In this document: in pieces, positions 8,685 through 18,017 of the stretch
Numbering within the stretch: the first letter of the stretch is position 1
Layout of the letters: each line of letters opens with the position of its first letter
Source: Candidatus Ruthturnera sp. Tsphm01
Lineage (GTDB): Bacteria > Pseudomonadota > Gammaproteobacteria > PS1 > Pseudothioglobaceae
NCBI GenBank assembly: GCA_030142985.1
Contig: CP125320.1
Coordinates: 1,121,639-1,185,638 of the forward strand
Length of the DNA stretch: 64,000 nucleotides
Direction of reading: 5' to 3'
Notes under the pieces: generated by a model
The model's database searches: none
What the model saw: only the letters and a program-made list of their open reading frames with translations
Told to the model about the DNA's origin: nothing
Position numbers and translations under genes: made by a program

Positions 8685-9091
8685 ATTTTTTTCTTATATA
8701 TTAATGTTTTGCTTAGAAGTATTTCATTTTTTTGATTGAGCACTTCAACTGTCCACTTCCCTGTCCACATATGCCAAATATTTTTACTTGACCATACGCG
8801 CCAGCGCTCGCCTTTAATATTAAAGCTGATTTGGGCTTTAATTTTTCCTTCACTTTCGCCTGTAGGGGTGTAAATCCAACGGTGTGTAATTTTATCACCT
8901 GTTAAATGACGAATATTGGTGAAAAAATAGATTTTACCTAAAGTATTGTCGGCTTCTGTGATTATCTCAATGGGCGTTCTATTTTCAACCGATTTGGCAA
9001 AAACAGCACTTGATACATGCTCATGCGCCCAACTTGCTAAAGCAGCATTGGCTAAAAATCCTAATAGTAATAATATATATTTTTTCATCAC
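8681..9091 (-). CDS. DUF2914 family exported protein
   Basis: A 136-residue protein with an N-terminal signal peptide ([18 protein letters not shown]). The DUF2914 signature is visible: [22 protein letters not shown] in the middle and [10 protein letters not shown] followed by a G-x-W-x-V strand near the end. It probably folds as a small periplasmic beta domain; its role is not known. It overlaps argG by four bases downstream and the YcgN-like gene upstream, so the three are likely one operon. Confidence 0.75.
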   Translation of the reverse strand: MMKKYILLLLGFLANAALASWAHEHVSSAVFAKSVENRTPIEIITEADNTLGKIYFFTNIRHLTGDKITHRWIYTPTGESEGKIKAQISFNIKGERWRVWSSKNIWHMWTGKWTVEVLNQKNEILLSKTLIYKKKI

Positions 9092-9537
9092 TTTACCCAG
9101 TCAATTATATGTAAATCAATTTCATCTTCATTCACTTTACTATCTAAAAAAGTGCGTCCACGCACGGAAACACCCGTTAAATGCACAGTTTCTACATCGC
9201 CACTAACCAGCGGATGCCAATCAAACAATGGCTTTTTCTCATGCAAAAGTCGATAGGCACATGTGCTTGGCAACCAATTAAATTTATAATCCCAATTTGG
9301 GTCAATGGTTAAACAATCTGGCACTAGTTGTTGACGCATCTCATAATGCGGACATTGACAACTTTGCTCGTCTATATAATGACAAACAACATCGGTAAAA
9401 TAAATATCGCCTGTGTCTTCATCCTCAAGTTTGTGTAGACAGCAGCGTCCACAATTATCGCATAAGGACTCCCACTGCGCGTGTGTCATATCTTCTAATG
9501 CTGTGTTTTCCCAAAAATTTGAAACACTGATTGTCAT
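9088..9537 (-). CDS. YcgN-like UPF0260 protein (cysteine cluster family)
   Basis: The sequence CDNCGRCCLHKLED with later CHYIDEQSCQCPHY and VPDCLTIDP matches the YcgN/YkgJ cysteine-cluster family, in which the cysteines are thought to bind zinc or iron. The end (LTGVSVRGRTF) is also typical. The frame extends to a TTG at 9558, but the ATG at 9537 (MTISVSNFWEN) is more like the family start and avoids a longer overlap with the Sel1 gene. Cytoplasmic; function unknown. Confidence 0.8.
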   Translation of the reverse strand: MTISVSNFWENTALEDMTHAQWESLCDNCGRCCLHKLEDEDTGDIYFTDVVCHYIDEQSCQCPHYEMRQQLVPDCLTIDPNWDYKFNWLPSTCAYRLLHEKKPLFDWHPLVSGDVETVHLTGVSVRGRTFLDSKVNEDEIDLHIIDWVK

Positions 9538-9544
9538 TAAAAGC

Positions 9545-11680
9545 TTATAAATTAGCAATTAAATATAACAAAATTTGCTTACCCTCTTGACTGCCCTTGC
9601 GTGTTGTTATACTTGACCAATAATACGCTTTATTGTAATTTATTTGTACACCAGCACCTTTCATATACATTATAGCCAAAGCATTTTGCGATTGAGTAAT
9701 GCCTTGGTTAGCAGACTGACGCATGAGTATAAATGCCGCCCTATTGTCTTTATGCACAACTTCACCTTTACCATAAAGTACACTCAAATTATATTGAGCA
9801 ATAGGATTGCCTTGCTCGACGCTAGCAAACAATGCTTCTAAATTAGTGCTTGATTTAGTATTGTGGCTAAGCGACTTAGCAATTTCATCTTGATTGGGAA
9901 TAAGATGGACTGTATTGTCAAATAATTGCTCGTTTAAATTAAAATCAATAATGGGTGAGAGGGTAATCGACTGTTGGGGTATTTTTGTCATAATTGGCTC
10001 AATAATAACTACCGGCTTGGTCATATTTTCAATGTTTTGAATGGTGTTTTTTTCTTGCTTGTTTTGTACTACTTGTTGCGGTTTGAACGATAATTTTTTT
10101 AACAATTTAATCGCTGATGCATTATTTTGATTAGCCGCTAATTCTAAATAATAAATAGCCTCTTCAACCATATCCTGATTAAAAAAACTTTTGCCTAATT
10201 GATATTGAGCTTTAGCATATCCTGCTTTTGCTGCTTTAAGTAAATAAGTTTTGGCTAACATTTCATCCTTAGCCACAACGCCACCCTTGTTATAAATCAA
10301 ATACAATTGATACTGCGACACTTGATGGCCTTTCATTGATAAATCAAGCAACGAAGCTAAGGCTTTTTTAACATCTTTATCAATGCCATTGCCTGTCAAT
10401 TGCAACAATGCCAAACGATAGCGCGCCTCTGGATGGTTTTGTTTAGCCGCTTTTTGATACCAATAAACGGCTTGTTTACTGTCTTTTTTAACACCTTGGG
10501 CTAATTGATAGCGTAGTGCCAATGAATACTGCGCTAATTTATGCCCTGCCTGAGCGGCTTTTAATAGCCACTTTACTGCCACTTGATAATTTTTATCAGC
10601 ACCTTCACCAAGTAAATATCTAAGTGCTAATGAGTATTGTGCGTTTGTAAACCCTTGCTGGGCAGATTTTGTGTATAAATCAAGAGCTCGATGGGCGTCT
10701 TTTTCAACACCATTGCCATTTAAATATAAGGTTGCTAAATTGTATTGCGCTTGTGCATGACCATTTTTCGCTGCTTTTTTATACCAAGCAACAGCACTGG
10801 GTAAATTGCGTGCTACTTTAAAACTTTTGCGATAAATCACACCCACCAAAAATTGTGATTGTGCATCATTTTGATTGGCCGCCATTAACGCCCAATGTAG
10901 GGCTTTAATATCATCTTGCTTAACCAAATAGCCAATTCGATACAACACTGACAACCTAGATTGCGCATCAATAAAACCTTGATTTGCGGACTTTTTATAA
11001 AAATATAACGCCTTGCTAGAGTCCCCTTCACGCTCATAGAAATCAGCCAAATAAAATTGTGCCTCAGGGTCAAATTGCTTAGCTGCTGTTTCATACCATT
11101 GTTGCGCTAGTATTAAATCTCTATCAGCACCAATACCCAACTCATACAATTTAGCAAGATTGAGTTGCGCAGGTCCATATCCCAATTTAGCTGCTTTTTT
11201 ATACCAAAATAACGCCTGAATGTTATTAATCGGTGTACCTTCACCACGGCGATACATAACCGCCAAATTATACTGCGCACTGACAAAACCTTGCATGGCT
11301 GATTTTTCATACCAATATAGTGCTTGTTCTAAATTTTTACCAGCACCTATGCCGTAATAATACCCATTAGCCACATTAAATTGTGCACTTGCATAGTTTT
11401 GCTCAGCCACCTGCAAATACCAATAAAAAGCTAATTTATCGTCTGCTGTCACATTAATGCCATTATGATACATATTTGCTAAACTAAATTGCGACCTAGC
11501 ATCGCCACTCTTGGCTGATATTTTTAATTTAGTTAGCAGTTGTTCAGCAGACAATGGCACATCTAATTGAGGTGTACTTAATTGTTGCTGGATGACTTTA
11601 TTGTTATTAGTGGGTTGTAAAATTTGCAGCGCCTGTATTGGCAAAGAAAATAAAAGAATAAGATAGATAAATTTAATCAT
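9545..11680 (-). CDS. Large Sel1-repeat protein, exported
   Basis: After a signal peptide (MIKFIYLILLFSLPIQA) nearly the whole 711 residues are Sel1-like repeats of about 36 residues. The recurring pattern is A-x-x-x-Y-x-K-A-A-x-x-G followed by A-Q-x-x-L-A-x-x-Y-x-x-G-x-G-V-x-K-D. I count at least a dozen. A less regular linker (about residues 525-610) separates the main array from two final repeats. Sel1 repeats form alpha-alpha solenoids that hold protein partners, often in envelope or host-contact settings. The partner is unknown. Repeats within such a gene are prone to recombination, so its length may differ among strains. Confidence 0.85.
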   Translation of the reverse strand: MIKFIYLILLFSLPIQALQILQPTNNNKVIQQQLSTPQLDVPLSAEQLLTKLKISAKSGDARSQFSLANMYHNGINVTADDKLAFYWYLQVAEQNYASAQFNVANGYYYGIGAGKNLEQALYWYEKSAMQGFVSAQYNLAVMYRRGEGTPINNIQALFWYKKAAKLGYGPAQLNLAKLYELGIGADRDLILAQQWYETAAKQFDPEAQFYLADFYEREGDSSKALYFYKKSANQGFIDAQSRLSVLYRIGYLVKQDDIKALHWALMAANQNDAQSQFLVGVIYRKSFKVARNLPSAVAWYKKAAKNGHAQAQYNLATLYLNGNGVEKDAHRALDLYTKSAQQGFTNAQYSLALRYLLGEGADKNYQVAVKWLLKAAQAGHKLAQYSLALRYQLAQGVKKDSKQAVYWYQKAAKQNHPEARYRLALLQLTGNGIDKDVKKALASLLDLSMKGHQVSQYQLYLIYNKGGVVAKDEMLAKTYLLKAAKAGYAKAQYQLGKSFFNQDMVEEAIYYLELAANQNNASAIKLLKKLSFKPQQVVQNKQEKNTIQNIENMTKPVVIIEPIMTKIPQQSITLSPIIDFNLNEQLFDNTVHLIPNQDEIAKSLSHNTKSSTNLEALFASVEQGNPIAQYNLSVLYGKGEVVHKDNRAAFILMRQSANQGITQSQNALAIMYMKGAGVQINYNKAYYWSSITTRKGSQEGKQILLYLIANL

Positions 11681-11727
11681 AAGTTTGTTTTAACCAATTA
11701 AAAATTACTCCCTATTTTAATCTGAGT

Positions 11728-12609
11728 TTAACTAATTTGTGCTAATAATCGACTAACACCTATTGCTACACCAGCACATTGAGGCAAAGGCTGGCTAAGC
11801 TTAGATAAAAATGGCGTATCAATTTGCGGTACAGGTCTACCAAGTTGCTTGCGTTTAGCAATTTCACGTGTAAAAACTTGCTGGTATTCACCCTTGGTTT
11901 GCAACTCATCATAGCCATTTGCCACTTCAACGCCATTTAGATACAACTCAAAACGATGTGCTACTTGGTATTCAACTTTGGCAAGTGCAGATTGTGACTT
12001 GGGGTAATCATAAATAAAACACAGGGGTAGATTTTTTAACTTCGGCTCAATTAAATGCACAAAAAGCAACATTTGCAGTTCTTCAATCCAAGCAAAATCA
12101 GTACTCAAACCTAATTTTGAGGCGATTATTTTAAGTGCATCAAAATCAGTATTCAGAATATCAATATTAGCATATTGATTAAAAACTTGAGCGTAGGATA
12201 ATTGCTGTACTTTATCTTGAATGCCTAATTCTTGCAACAAATTAACTATGTCAGCCATTAACTGATGAATATCAAAACCCAGACGATAGTATTCAAGCAG
12301 AGTGAATTCATTAGAATTGCACTCACCTTTCTCGTTATCACGAAACACTTGGCAAATTTGGTAAATATCTCCACTCTCATTCGCCAGCAGTTTTTTCATT
12401 TCCAGCTCTGGGGAGGTGTGTAGATATTGTGTGCTTTGCATGCCAATATCAGCATTAACACTCAATGAAATACTGTCAATATAAACATCACTCGTTGGTA
12501 TGTTTAGCAGTGTTGGTGTTTGAACTTCTAAGACTGCTTGTTGCTCAAAGAATTGTCTAATTTTTTGAATAACTCGCTGTCTTTTAATCAGTGCTAATTT
12601 GCCCTGCAT
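11728..12609 (-). CDS. epmA: EpmA, EF-P-(R)-beta-lysine ligase (class II LysRS-like)
   Basis: A 293-residue homologue of the catalytic core of class II lysyl-tRNA synthetase without the anticodon-binding domain. Motifs include TSPELEMKKLLA, ICQVFRDNEKG with NEFTLLEYYRLGFD, and the C-terminal GVAIGVSRLL. The last motif usually has D where this protein has S (GVDRL). It lies directly downstream of efp, whose product has the lysine that EpmA modifies. The usual partner EpmB, which makes beta-lysine, is not in the window. Confidence 0.92.
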   Translation of the reverse strand: MQGKLALIKRQRVIQKIRQFFEQQAVLEVQTPTLLNIPTSDVYIDSISLSVNADIGMQSTQYLHTSPELEMKKLLANESGDIYQICQVFRDNEKGECNSNEFTLLEYYRLGFDIHQLMADIVNLLQELGIQDKVQQLSYAQVFNQYANIDILNTDFDALKIIASKLGLSTDFAWIEELQMLLFVHLIEPKLKNLPLCFIYDYPKSQSALAKVEYQVAHRFELYLNGVEVANGYDELQTKGEYQQVFTREIAKRKQLGRPVPQIDTPFLSKLSQPLPQCAGVAIGVSRLLAQIS

Positions 12610-12677
12610 GCTTTAATCGTTAAACAGAAATGTCATTTTTCTTACGCAGATAATGCAAGAAAAAGCAAAATTTACCA

Positions 12678-13241
12678 CTACGCACGCCCTGCATATTCAT
12701 TAGTACGTGTATCTACTTTCACTTTATCACCAATGCTAACAAAAAGAGGCACTTGCACCACAACCCCTGTGTTCATTGTAGCTGGCTTACCACCTGTACC
12801 CGCAGTATCGCCTTTTAAGCCTGGGTCAGTATCAAGCACTTCAAGAATAACATGATTAGGTGGGGTGACTGAAATAGGATTATCATTCCAAAGCGTCACC
12901 GTGCACATATCCTGTTCAACCAAATAACCTTTAGCATCACTCATATAAGTACCATCAACGGCATACTGCTCAAATGAATCTGGATCCATAAAATTCCATG
13001 CACTGCCATCATTATATAGATATTGTAAATCCAACTCCATCACATCAGCACCCTCTAAAGACTCGCTAGATTTAAAGGTTTTAATCAGTGTTTTGCCAGT
13101 AATTAAGTCTTTAAATTTAACTCGATTAAATGCCTGACCTTTACCCGGTTTTACAATTTCGTTATTCACAATCGAGCAAGGGTTGCCATCTAGCATGAGT
13201 TTTAAACCGTTTTTGAATTGGTTTGTAGAGTAATTTGCCAT
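12678..13241 (-). CDS. efp: Elongation factor P
   Basis: EF-P relieves ribosomes stalled at polyproline. From the ATG at 13241 the protein is 187 residues ([12 protein letters not shown]...). An upstream in-frame start at 13268 adds nine residues that do not fit the family. Lys34 in KPGKGQAF is the site lysylated by EpmA, encoded next door. All three beta-barrel domains are present. Confidence 0.97.
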   Translation of the reverse strand: MANYSTNQFKNGLKLMLDGNPCSIVNNEIVKPGKGQAFNRVKFKDLITGKTLIKTFKSSESLEGADVMELDLQYLYNDGSAWNFMDPDSFEQYAVDGTYMSDAKGYLVEQDMCTVTLWNDNPISVTPPNHVILEVLDTDPGLKGDTAGTGGKPATMNTGVVVQVPLFVSIGDKVKVDTRTNEYAGRA

Positions 13242-13321
13242 TTTTTTAAAACTACAAAAATAAAACACTTCATTTTACGCAAATATCAAACCATGCCAAA
13301 TTTTGTTTGTAAAATAACCCC

Positions 13322-13387
13322 ATGCTAAAAATCAAAGACATTGACTATATTCAAAAAGAATCGCTCAAAAAACATATTGATTGCTAA
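13322..13387 (+). other. Short 21-codon frame, possible gene remnant
   Basis: MLKIKDIDYIQKESLKKHID then C and a stop. It precedes an 82-codon frame in a different register and has no good ribosome binding site. It could be the start of a broken gene that continues in the next frame, or nothing. Confidence 0.2.
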
Positions 13388-13629
13388 ACTTTGGTTGGCT
13401 GATTATGGAATATTGTATTTTAAGCGGTCAAGACCTAGTTGTTTATGAAGAGACTAATATAATTATGTTGTTTGAGAGCAGGTTAGACACCAAACAACAT
13501 GTGGTTTGTGAAATAAACGAACATATTATGTTTTATAATGGTTTTATAAAATATAAGTGTGGTGGCTTGTTAGAGAATTTTTTTCCCAAAATTAAGACTG
13601 TAAATAATGAGAACCAAAGAATTAGGTGA
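13381..13629 (+). CDS. Hypothetical protein or gene remnant
   Basis: Up to 82 residues (a later ATG at 13405 gives 74). I do not recognise it. It is not repetitive and has no signal peptide. Its end overlaps the start of the DUF3883 gene by 23 bases. The base composition is more AT-rich than the flanking core genes, so it probably arrived with that gene. It may be the tail of a larger gene whose front has decayed. Confidence 0.35.
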   Translation: MLNFGWLIMEYCILSGQDLVVYEETNIIMLFESRLDTKQHVVCEINEHIMFYNGFIKYKCGGLLENFFPKIKTVNNENQRIR

Positions 13630-14539
13630 TATTTTAAAAAATAAGTATGACAATGCGTTGCAAGGTGAAAAAGTTACGCAAATTTACTTGTTTGCCATTT
13701 CTCACGCAAAGGAAATACAAGGAAATAACTATCGTATTTCAGAAATTGTTAGCTATTCAAATATCAGTCAATCTTTTGAAACTGAAATATCCAAAGGCAT
13801 TAAACTAGCAAAATATGTGGAAATTGAAAAAAGCAACTCTTTGTTAAATGCAAAAAACTTTATAGAATTAGGACAAATATTAAAGTCAATGTATGAAAAT
13901 TCTGCCGAAAGAGAAATGACAACAGCAGTCCGTTTATTTGGCATTAAATACGCATTGGAAATTAATAATTGTGAGCATTCAATTGCAACCATAACTATTG
14001 CGGCAGGGCTTTCAAGAAATTATGCTGTTGAAATATCAAAGGGTGTAAATTTGGCAAAATATGTTAAATGCAAATCAACTGTAGGTAAAGAATTTAATAC
14101 CCACAAAGTTATTAACAATATGGATAAGCCAATCATTAAATCAAGATTTAAAAAATTACAAGAAACAGGGTCAAAAGCGGAAACTTATTTTATAAATAAT
14201 TACAATGATATTGATATATTTAAAAATGGTAAATTACAAGATGCCAGACTTTTTGGCGATGGCTATGATTTTCAAATAGATGTTGATAGTAAATTTTATT
14301 TGGCAGAAGTTAAGGGCATTAAAGAAAACAAAGGTAAGTTTAGGCTAACTGAAAATGAATATCAAAAAGCATTAGAATATAAGAACGATTATATTGTTAC
14401 ATTGGTATTAAATTTAGACAAAATACCGAGGTTTTTACAAGTAGAAAATCCAATAAAAAACCTAAAATTTAAAGAAAGACAAATTAATGCTAAAATGATA
14501 ACATTAGTTGACGATAAACAAGCACAACTCACCCATTAG
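13607..14539 (+). CDS. DUF3883 domain protein with duplicated N-terminal domain, putative nuclease
   Basis: The 310-residue protein has three parts. Residues 5-73 and 87-155 are two copies of one 69-residue helical unit that align without gaps. Both begin ELGxILKxxYxN and end with EISKG followed by LAKYV. Each looks like a small DNA-binding fold. Residues about 190-280 match the DUF3883 / PD-(D/E)XK pattern: GSKAETYF (E192), GDGYDFQI (D221), LAEVKGI (E234, K236), then FRLTENEYQKA. DUF3883 domains occur in restriction and anti-phage proteins. The gene is an isolated, AT-rich insertion between efp and sucC with no methyltransferase beside it. Nuclease activity is an inference from the motif. 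Confidence 0.7.
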   Translation: MRTKELGDILKNKYDNALQGEKVTQIYLFAISHAKEIQGNNYRISEIVSYSNISQSFETEISKGIKLAKYVEIEKSNSLLNAKNFIELGQILKSMYENSAEREMTTAVRLFGIKYALEINNCEHSIATITIAAGLSRNYAVEISKGVNLAKYVKCKSTVGKEFNTHKVINNMDKPIIKSRFKKLQETGSKAETYFINNYNDIDIFKNGKLQDARLFGDGYDFQIDVDSKFYLAEVKGIKENKGKFRLTENEYQKALEYKNDYIVTLVLNLDKIPRFLQVENPIKNLKFKERQINAKMITLVDDKQAQLTH

Positions 14540-14600
14540 GTTTTACTTGGAAAATAAATTTGAACAGTTTTTAAATAAAAAATCCTAATTATAAAAAATA

Positions 14601-14630
14601 TTGTCGATAAAAAAATCGAAAAATGATAAT
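14601..14630 (+). promoter_or_regulatory. Candidate sucCD promoter
   Basis: TTGTCG (14601-14606) and GATAAT (14625-14630) are 18 bases apart, 35 bases before the sucC start. Confidence 0.45.
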
Positions 14631-14665
14631 TTTGTAATTTACCGACAAAAATTGTAAACCACCCC

Positions 14666-15826
14666 ATGCACATACACGAATACCAAGCTAAAACATTATT
14701 TAGCTACAAACACATTCAAATTCCCAAAGGCATTCTTATTGATAGTACTGCCAAGGCTAGCAGTGCTTGCAAGGCTTTGGGGGGTGATGTTTGGGTTGTT
14801 AAAGCCCAAGTTCATGCAGGGGGGCGTGGCAAGGGTGGTGGGGTTGTTTTGTGTCGTAGCGTTGAAGAGGTTGAGCGTGCGTGTGGTCAATTATTAGGCT
14901 CGCAACTGATTACACCACAAACAGATGCTAAAGGGTTGCCAGTGGGTCAATTATTAATTGAATCTGGGCAAAATATTAAACGTGAACTGTATCTTGGCTT
15001 GTTGATTGATAGACAAACGCAAAAAATCACTGTTTTGGCTTCTACTGAGGGTGGCATGGATATTGAAAAAGTTGCCAGTGAAACGCCTGATAAAATCATT
15101 AAATTTGGTATTGATCCACTGGGCAGTTTATCTGTGCAAAATTGCACCTTTTTGGCAGAAAAACTAGAGCTTAATGCTGAACTCACCAAGCAATTTAACA
15201 ATACTCTTTTGGGATTGTATGAAATTTTCACTCAAAAAGATGTCAATTTAATTGAAATTAATCCACTTATTGTTACTCATCAAAATCAATTATTAGCGCT
15301 TGATGGTAAAATTGATTTTGATGATAATGCGCTGTATCGCCATGAAGATATTGCTAAATTGCGTGATATTTCACAAGAAAATGAAAAAGAAAGACTTGCT
15401 AGTGAATATCAACTTAACTATATTTCACTTGATGGCACAATTGGCTGCATGGTGAATGGTGCAGGATTAGCAATGGCAACGATGGATTTAATTGAGCATT
15501 TTGGTGGCTCGCCTGCTAATTTTTTAGATGTGGGTGGCGGTACAACTGCTGATAGGGTCGCTAAAGCCTTTGAATTGATTCAAACCGAGGCGAATGTTAA
15601 AGGCATTTTGGTGAACATTTTTGGTGGTATTGTGCGCTGTGATTTAATCGCACAGGGCATATTACAAGCCATTGAAACAGTTGGCTTAACCCTACCAATT
15701 GTAGTACGCTTGGAAGGTACTAACGCCCCAGAAGGGTTAGACCTGCTTAGCAAGTCTAAATTTAATATCCATGTAGAATCTGATTTAACCAAAGCCGCTA
15801 TCAAAATTGTGGAGCTGACCAAATGA
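14666..15826 (+). CDS. sucC: SucC, succinyl-CoA synthetase beta subunit
   Basis: The ADP-forming beta subunit of the TCA-cycle enzyme. An ATP-grasp domain carries [10 protein letters not shown] near residue 52, followed by IEINPL and the C-terminal ligase block [18 protein letters not shown] and FGGIVRCD. The 386-residue length is normal. The start MHIHEYQAK is canonical. It overlaps sucD by four bases (ATGA). Confidence 0.96.
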   Translation: MHIHEYQAKTLFSYKHIQIPKGILIDSTAKASSACKALGGDVWVVKAQVHAGGRGKGGGVVLCRSVEEVERACGQLLGSQLITPQTDAKGLPVGQLLIESGQNIKRELYLGLLIDRQTQKITVLASTEGGMDIEKVASETPDKIIKFGIDPLGSLSVQNCTFLAEKLELNAELTKQFNNTLLGLYEIFTQKDVNLIEINPLIVTHQNQLLALDGKIDFDDNALYRHEDIAKLRDISQENEKERLASEYQLNYISLDGTIGCMVNGAGLAMATMDLIEHFGGSPANFLDVGGGTTADRVAKAFELIQTEANVKGILVNIFGGIVRCDLIAQGILQAIETVGLTLPIVVRLEGTNAPEGLDLLSKSKFNIHVESDLTKAAIKIVELTK

Positions 15827-16692
15827 GTATTTTAATTGACAAAAATACACGAGTAATCACCCAAGGCTTTACAGGCAAGCAAGGCACATTCCACTCCGAA
15901 CAATCCATTGCCTATGGCACACAATTTGTCGGCGGCGTAACGCCAAACAAAGGCGGACAAAAGCACCTAGATTTACCTGTTTTTAACACAGTAACAGGAG
16001 CGATGGATGAAACGAATGCTAATGCTAGCATGATTTATGTACCGCCTCAATTTGCTTACGCCTCAATACTTGAAGCCATTGAAGCGCAAATGCCTATAAT
16101 TGCTTGTATCACCGAAGGCATTCCCGTGCAAGATATGCTTAAAATTAAAGCCATTCTAAAAACATCTAACTCAATTTTGATTGGTCCTAACTGCCCAGGT
16201 GTCATTACACCCGATGAATGCAAATTAGGCATTATGCCTGGCAACATTCACCAAGCTGGCAGTGTTGGTGTCATATCACGTTCAGGCACACTTACTTATG
16301 AAGCAGTGCATCAAACCACCCAAGCGGGACTTGGGCAAAGTACCTGCATTGGCATTGGTGGCGACCCTATTCAAGGTATGAGTTTTATTGATTGCCTAGC
16401 CCTGTTTGAAGCAGACCCAAAAACCAAGTCTATCATTATGGTGGGTGAAATTGGTGGCTCAGCTGAAGAGGAAGCGGCAGAGTACATCAAATCTCACGTG
16501 TCCAAACCTGTGGTGTCTTATATTGCAGGGCTGAGCGCCCCAAAAGGCAAGCGCATGGGGCACGCAGGTGCAGTTATTAGTGCTGGCACTGGTAAAGCAA
16601 TCGATAAAATCAACGCCTTAAGAAAAGTCGGCGTGGCAATTGCACCCACACCCGCAACTATGGGCGAAACCTTACTTGAAGTATTGGCGTGA
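15823..16692 (+). CDS. sucD: SucD, succinyl-CoA synthetase alpha subunit
   Basis: The CoA-binding and phosphohistidine-bearing subunit, 289 residues. Visible motifs are [12 protein letters not shown], the [10 protein letters not shown] block, SRSGTLTYE, and GHAGAVIS, which contains the active-site histidine. Overlaps sucC at its start and the oxidoreductase gene at its end, so the three are translated as one unit. Confidence 0.97.
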   Translation: MSILIDKNTRVITQGFTGKQGTFHSEQSIAYGTQFVGGVTPNKGGQKHLDLPVFNTVTGAMDETNANASMIYVPPQFAYASILEAIEAQMPIIACITEGIPVQDMLKIKAILKTSNSILIGPNCPGVITPDECKLGIMPGNIHQAGSVGVISRSGTLTYEAVHQTTQAGLGQSTCIGIGGDPIQGMSFIDCLALFEADPKTKSIIMVGEIGGSAEEEAAEYIKSHVSKPVVSYIAGLSAPKGKRMGHAGAVISAGTGKAIDKINALRKVGVAIAPTPATMGETLLEVLA

Positions 16693-17459
16693 AAAAACCC
16701 ATTGTTGTCTTAGGTATTGGCGAATTAGGGAGTATTTTCTCTCGTGCTTTTTTAAAGAATAATTACCCTGTTTACCCTATCACCCGACAAACCAATATTG
16801 ACGAGTTGGCAAATACCATCAGTCCAGAATTTATCTTAGTTTGCACAGCAGAAGCTGATTTACAAAATGCGCTTCAATCTATTCCTAAACAGTGGAAAGA
16901 TAGAGTTGCAATGATGCAAAATGAGCTCCTGCCTCGTGATTGGCAAACGCATAATTTTACAAACCCCACTGTGATTTCAGTTTGGTTTGAAAAAAAGAAA
17001 GGCATGGATTCTAAAATATTAATCCCATCCCCTGTCTATGGTAAAAAAGCACAAATCCTAGTTGACTCTTTGGCTTTAATTGACATTCCCGCCCACACAC
17101 TTAACTCTGAAGAAGCACTATTATTTGAATTGGTTTTAAAAAATCTCTATATTTTAACCACCAACATTGCAGGACTGGCCATTGAAAAAGACGCAACGGT
17201 TGATGACTTACGCAATCAATATCTAGACTTAATGCGTGATGTATCAGGCGATGTATTAAGACTTCAAGGCGCACTTACAGGTAAAACTTTTAGTGAAAAC
17301 GATTTAGAGAAAAGTATGATAAAAGCCTTCCAAGGCGATTTAAAACACAAATGCATGGGCAGATCTGCACCTGCAAGACTAACACGCGCACTTGAACTAG
17401 CAAAAGCGTTTAACTTATCTGTACCGACACTGGAAAAAATTGAAAGTAAATATTCTTAA
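16689..17459 (+). CDS. Rossmann-fold oxidoreductase of unknown substrate in the sucCD operon
   Basis: The 256-residue protein begins with a GTG that overlaps the sucD stop (GTGA). Residues 5-20 ([16 protein letters not shown]) are a GxGxxG dinucleotide-binding loop. The all-helical second half resembles the ketopantoate-reductase / 6-phosphogluconate-dehydrogenase C-terminal domain. I cannot name the substrate. Tight coupling to sucCD suggests a role near C4 metabolism or cofactor balance, but that is an inference. Confidence 0.7.
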   Translation: MKKPIVVLGIGELGSIFSRAFLKNNYPVYPITRQTNIDELANTISPEFILVCTAEADLQNALQSIPKQWKDRVAMMQNELLPRDWQTHNFTNPTVISVWFEKKKGMDSKILIPSPVYGKKAQILVDSLALIDIPAHTLNSEEALLFELVLKNLYILTTNIAGLAIEKDATVDDLRNQYLDLMRDVSGDVLRLQGALTGKTFSENDLEKSMIKAFQGDLKHKCMGRSAPARLTRALELAKAFNLSVPTLEKIESKYS

Positions 17460-17461
17460 CT

Positions 17462-17560
17462 GAGACCTTTGCATAAATAGGGATGATTGTTCACAATCAA
17501 CATAAGTTATGGGTTAATTGTGAGAGTGAGTTGGAAAAATTAGCCTTAATTTGTGGCTTA
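17462..17560 (+). mobile_element. IS5-type relic, 5' end only
   Basis: GAGACCTTTGCATAAAT (17462-17478), then GGGATGATT, is the same terminal repeat found at 23494, 27040, 32633 and 45786. About 64 bases further on, GTGAGTTGGAAAAATTAG would encode VSWKN-stop, matching the MSWKN start of the transposase fragment at 26958. No right end is visible. The rest of 17560-17660 shows no gene. Confidence 0.6.
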
Positions 17561-17660
17561 ATAGTCTGACACATGCCACATTTACACTACCAAATAAATA
17601 CCAATACTGCTTCTTTTTCATGCTTTAAGACGTCTAGTTGAGCTTGACTCTTAATATTAA

Positions 17661-18017
17661 TCATAACCTTTCTTTTAACTGGGTAAAAAACGCCTCGAAA
17701 CTGGGTAACTCTAGTTGGGATTGTCTTTGTTTTTTGCCCCACATTGGCTCAGGAAAATAACTATCTGTTTTAAAACGCGCCATAATATGCCAGTGAACTT
17801 GTGGTAATACGTTGCCAAAAGAGGCGATATTAATCTTATCTGCATTGAAATAACTTAACATTAACTTTTCAGTAATGTCAATAATTCTAAAAATTTCGGT
17901 TTTTTCATCCAATGTGCATTCGCTGAATTCTTTAATGTTGCGCTTGGCGGATACCTTAACCCAAGGAATTTCGCTAGGTTCAATCTCTAAGGTAATTAAC
18001 GTATTTTCATAAATCAT
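17661..18017 (-). CDS. HIT-family nucleotide hydrolase
   Basis: A 118-residue cytoplasmic protein of the histidine-triad superfamily. The motif region reads NVLPQVHWHIMARF with PMWG following, the pattern seen in the bacterial HIT subgroup that has R in place of the third His region. Such enzymes usually cleave dinucleoside polyphosphates or AMP conjugates. The frame is open further upstream inside queA, but ATG 18017 (MIYENTLITLE) is the natural start and overlaps the queA stop by 11 bases. Confidence 0.8.
   Translation of the reverse strand: MIYENTLITLEIEPSEIPWVKVSAKRNIKEFSECTLDEKTEIFRIIDITEKLMLSYFNADKINIASFGNVLPQVHWHIMARFKTDSYFPEPMWGKKQRQSQLELPSFEAFFTQLKERL

Noticed and set aside
10885-11310. 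Short minus-strand frames within the Sel1 gene in other registers
   Set aside because: Repeat-driven open frames; the Sel1 register is continuous and explains the DNA.
9545-11680. CRISPR-like or tandem DNA repeat in the Sel1 gene
   Set aside because: The periodicity is at protein level (about 108 bases, diverged); there are no identical direct repeats with spacers.
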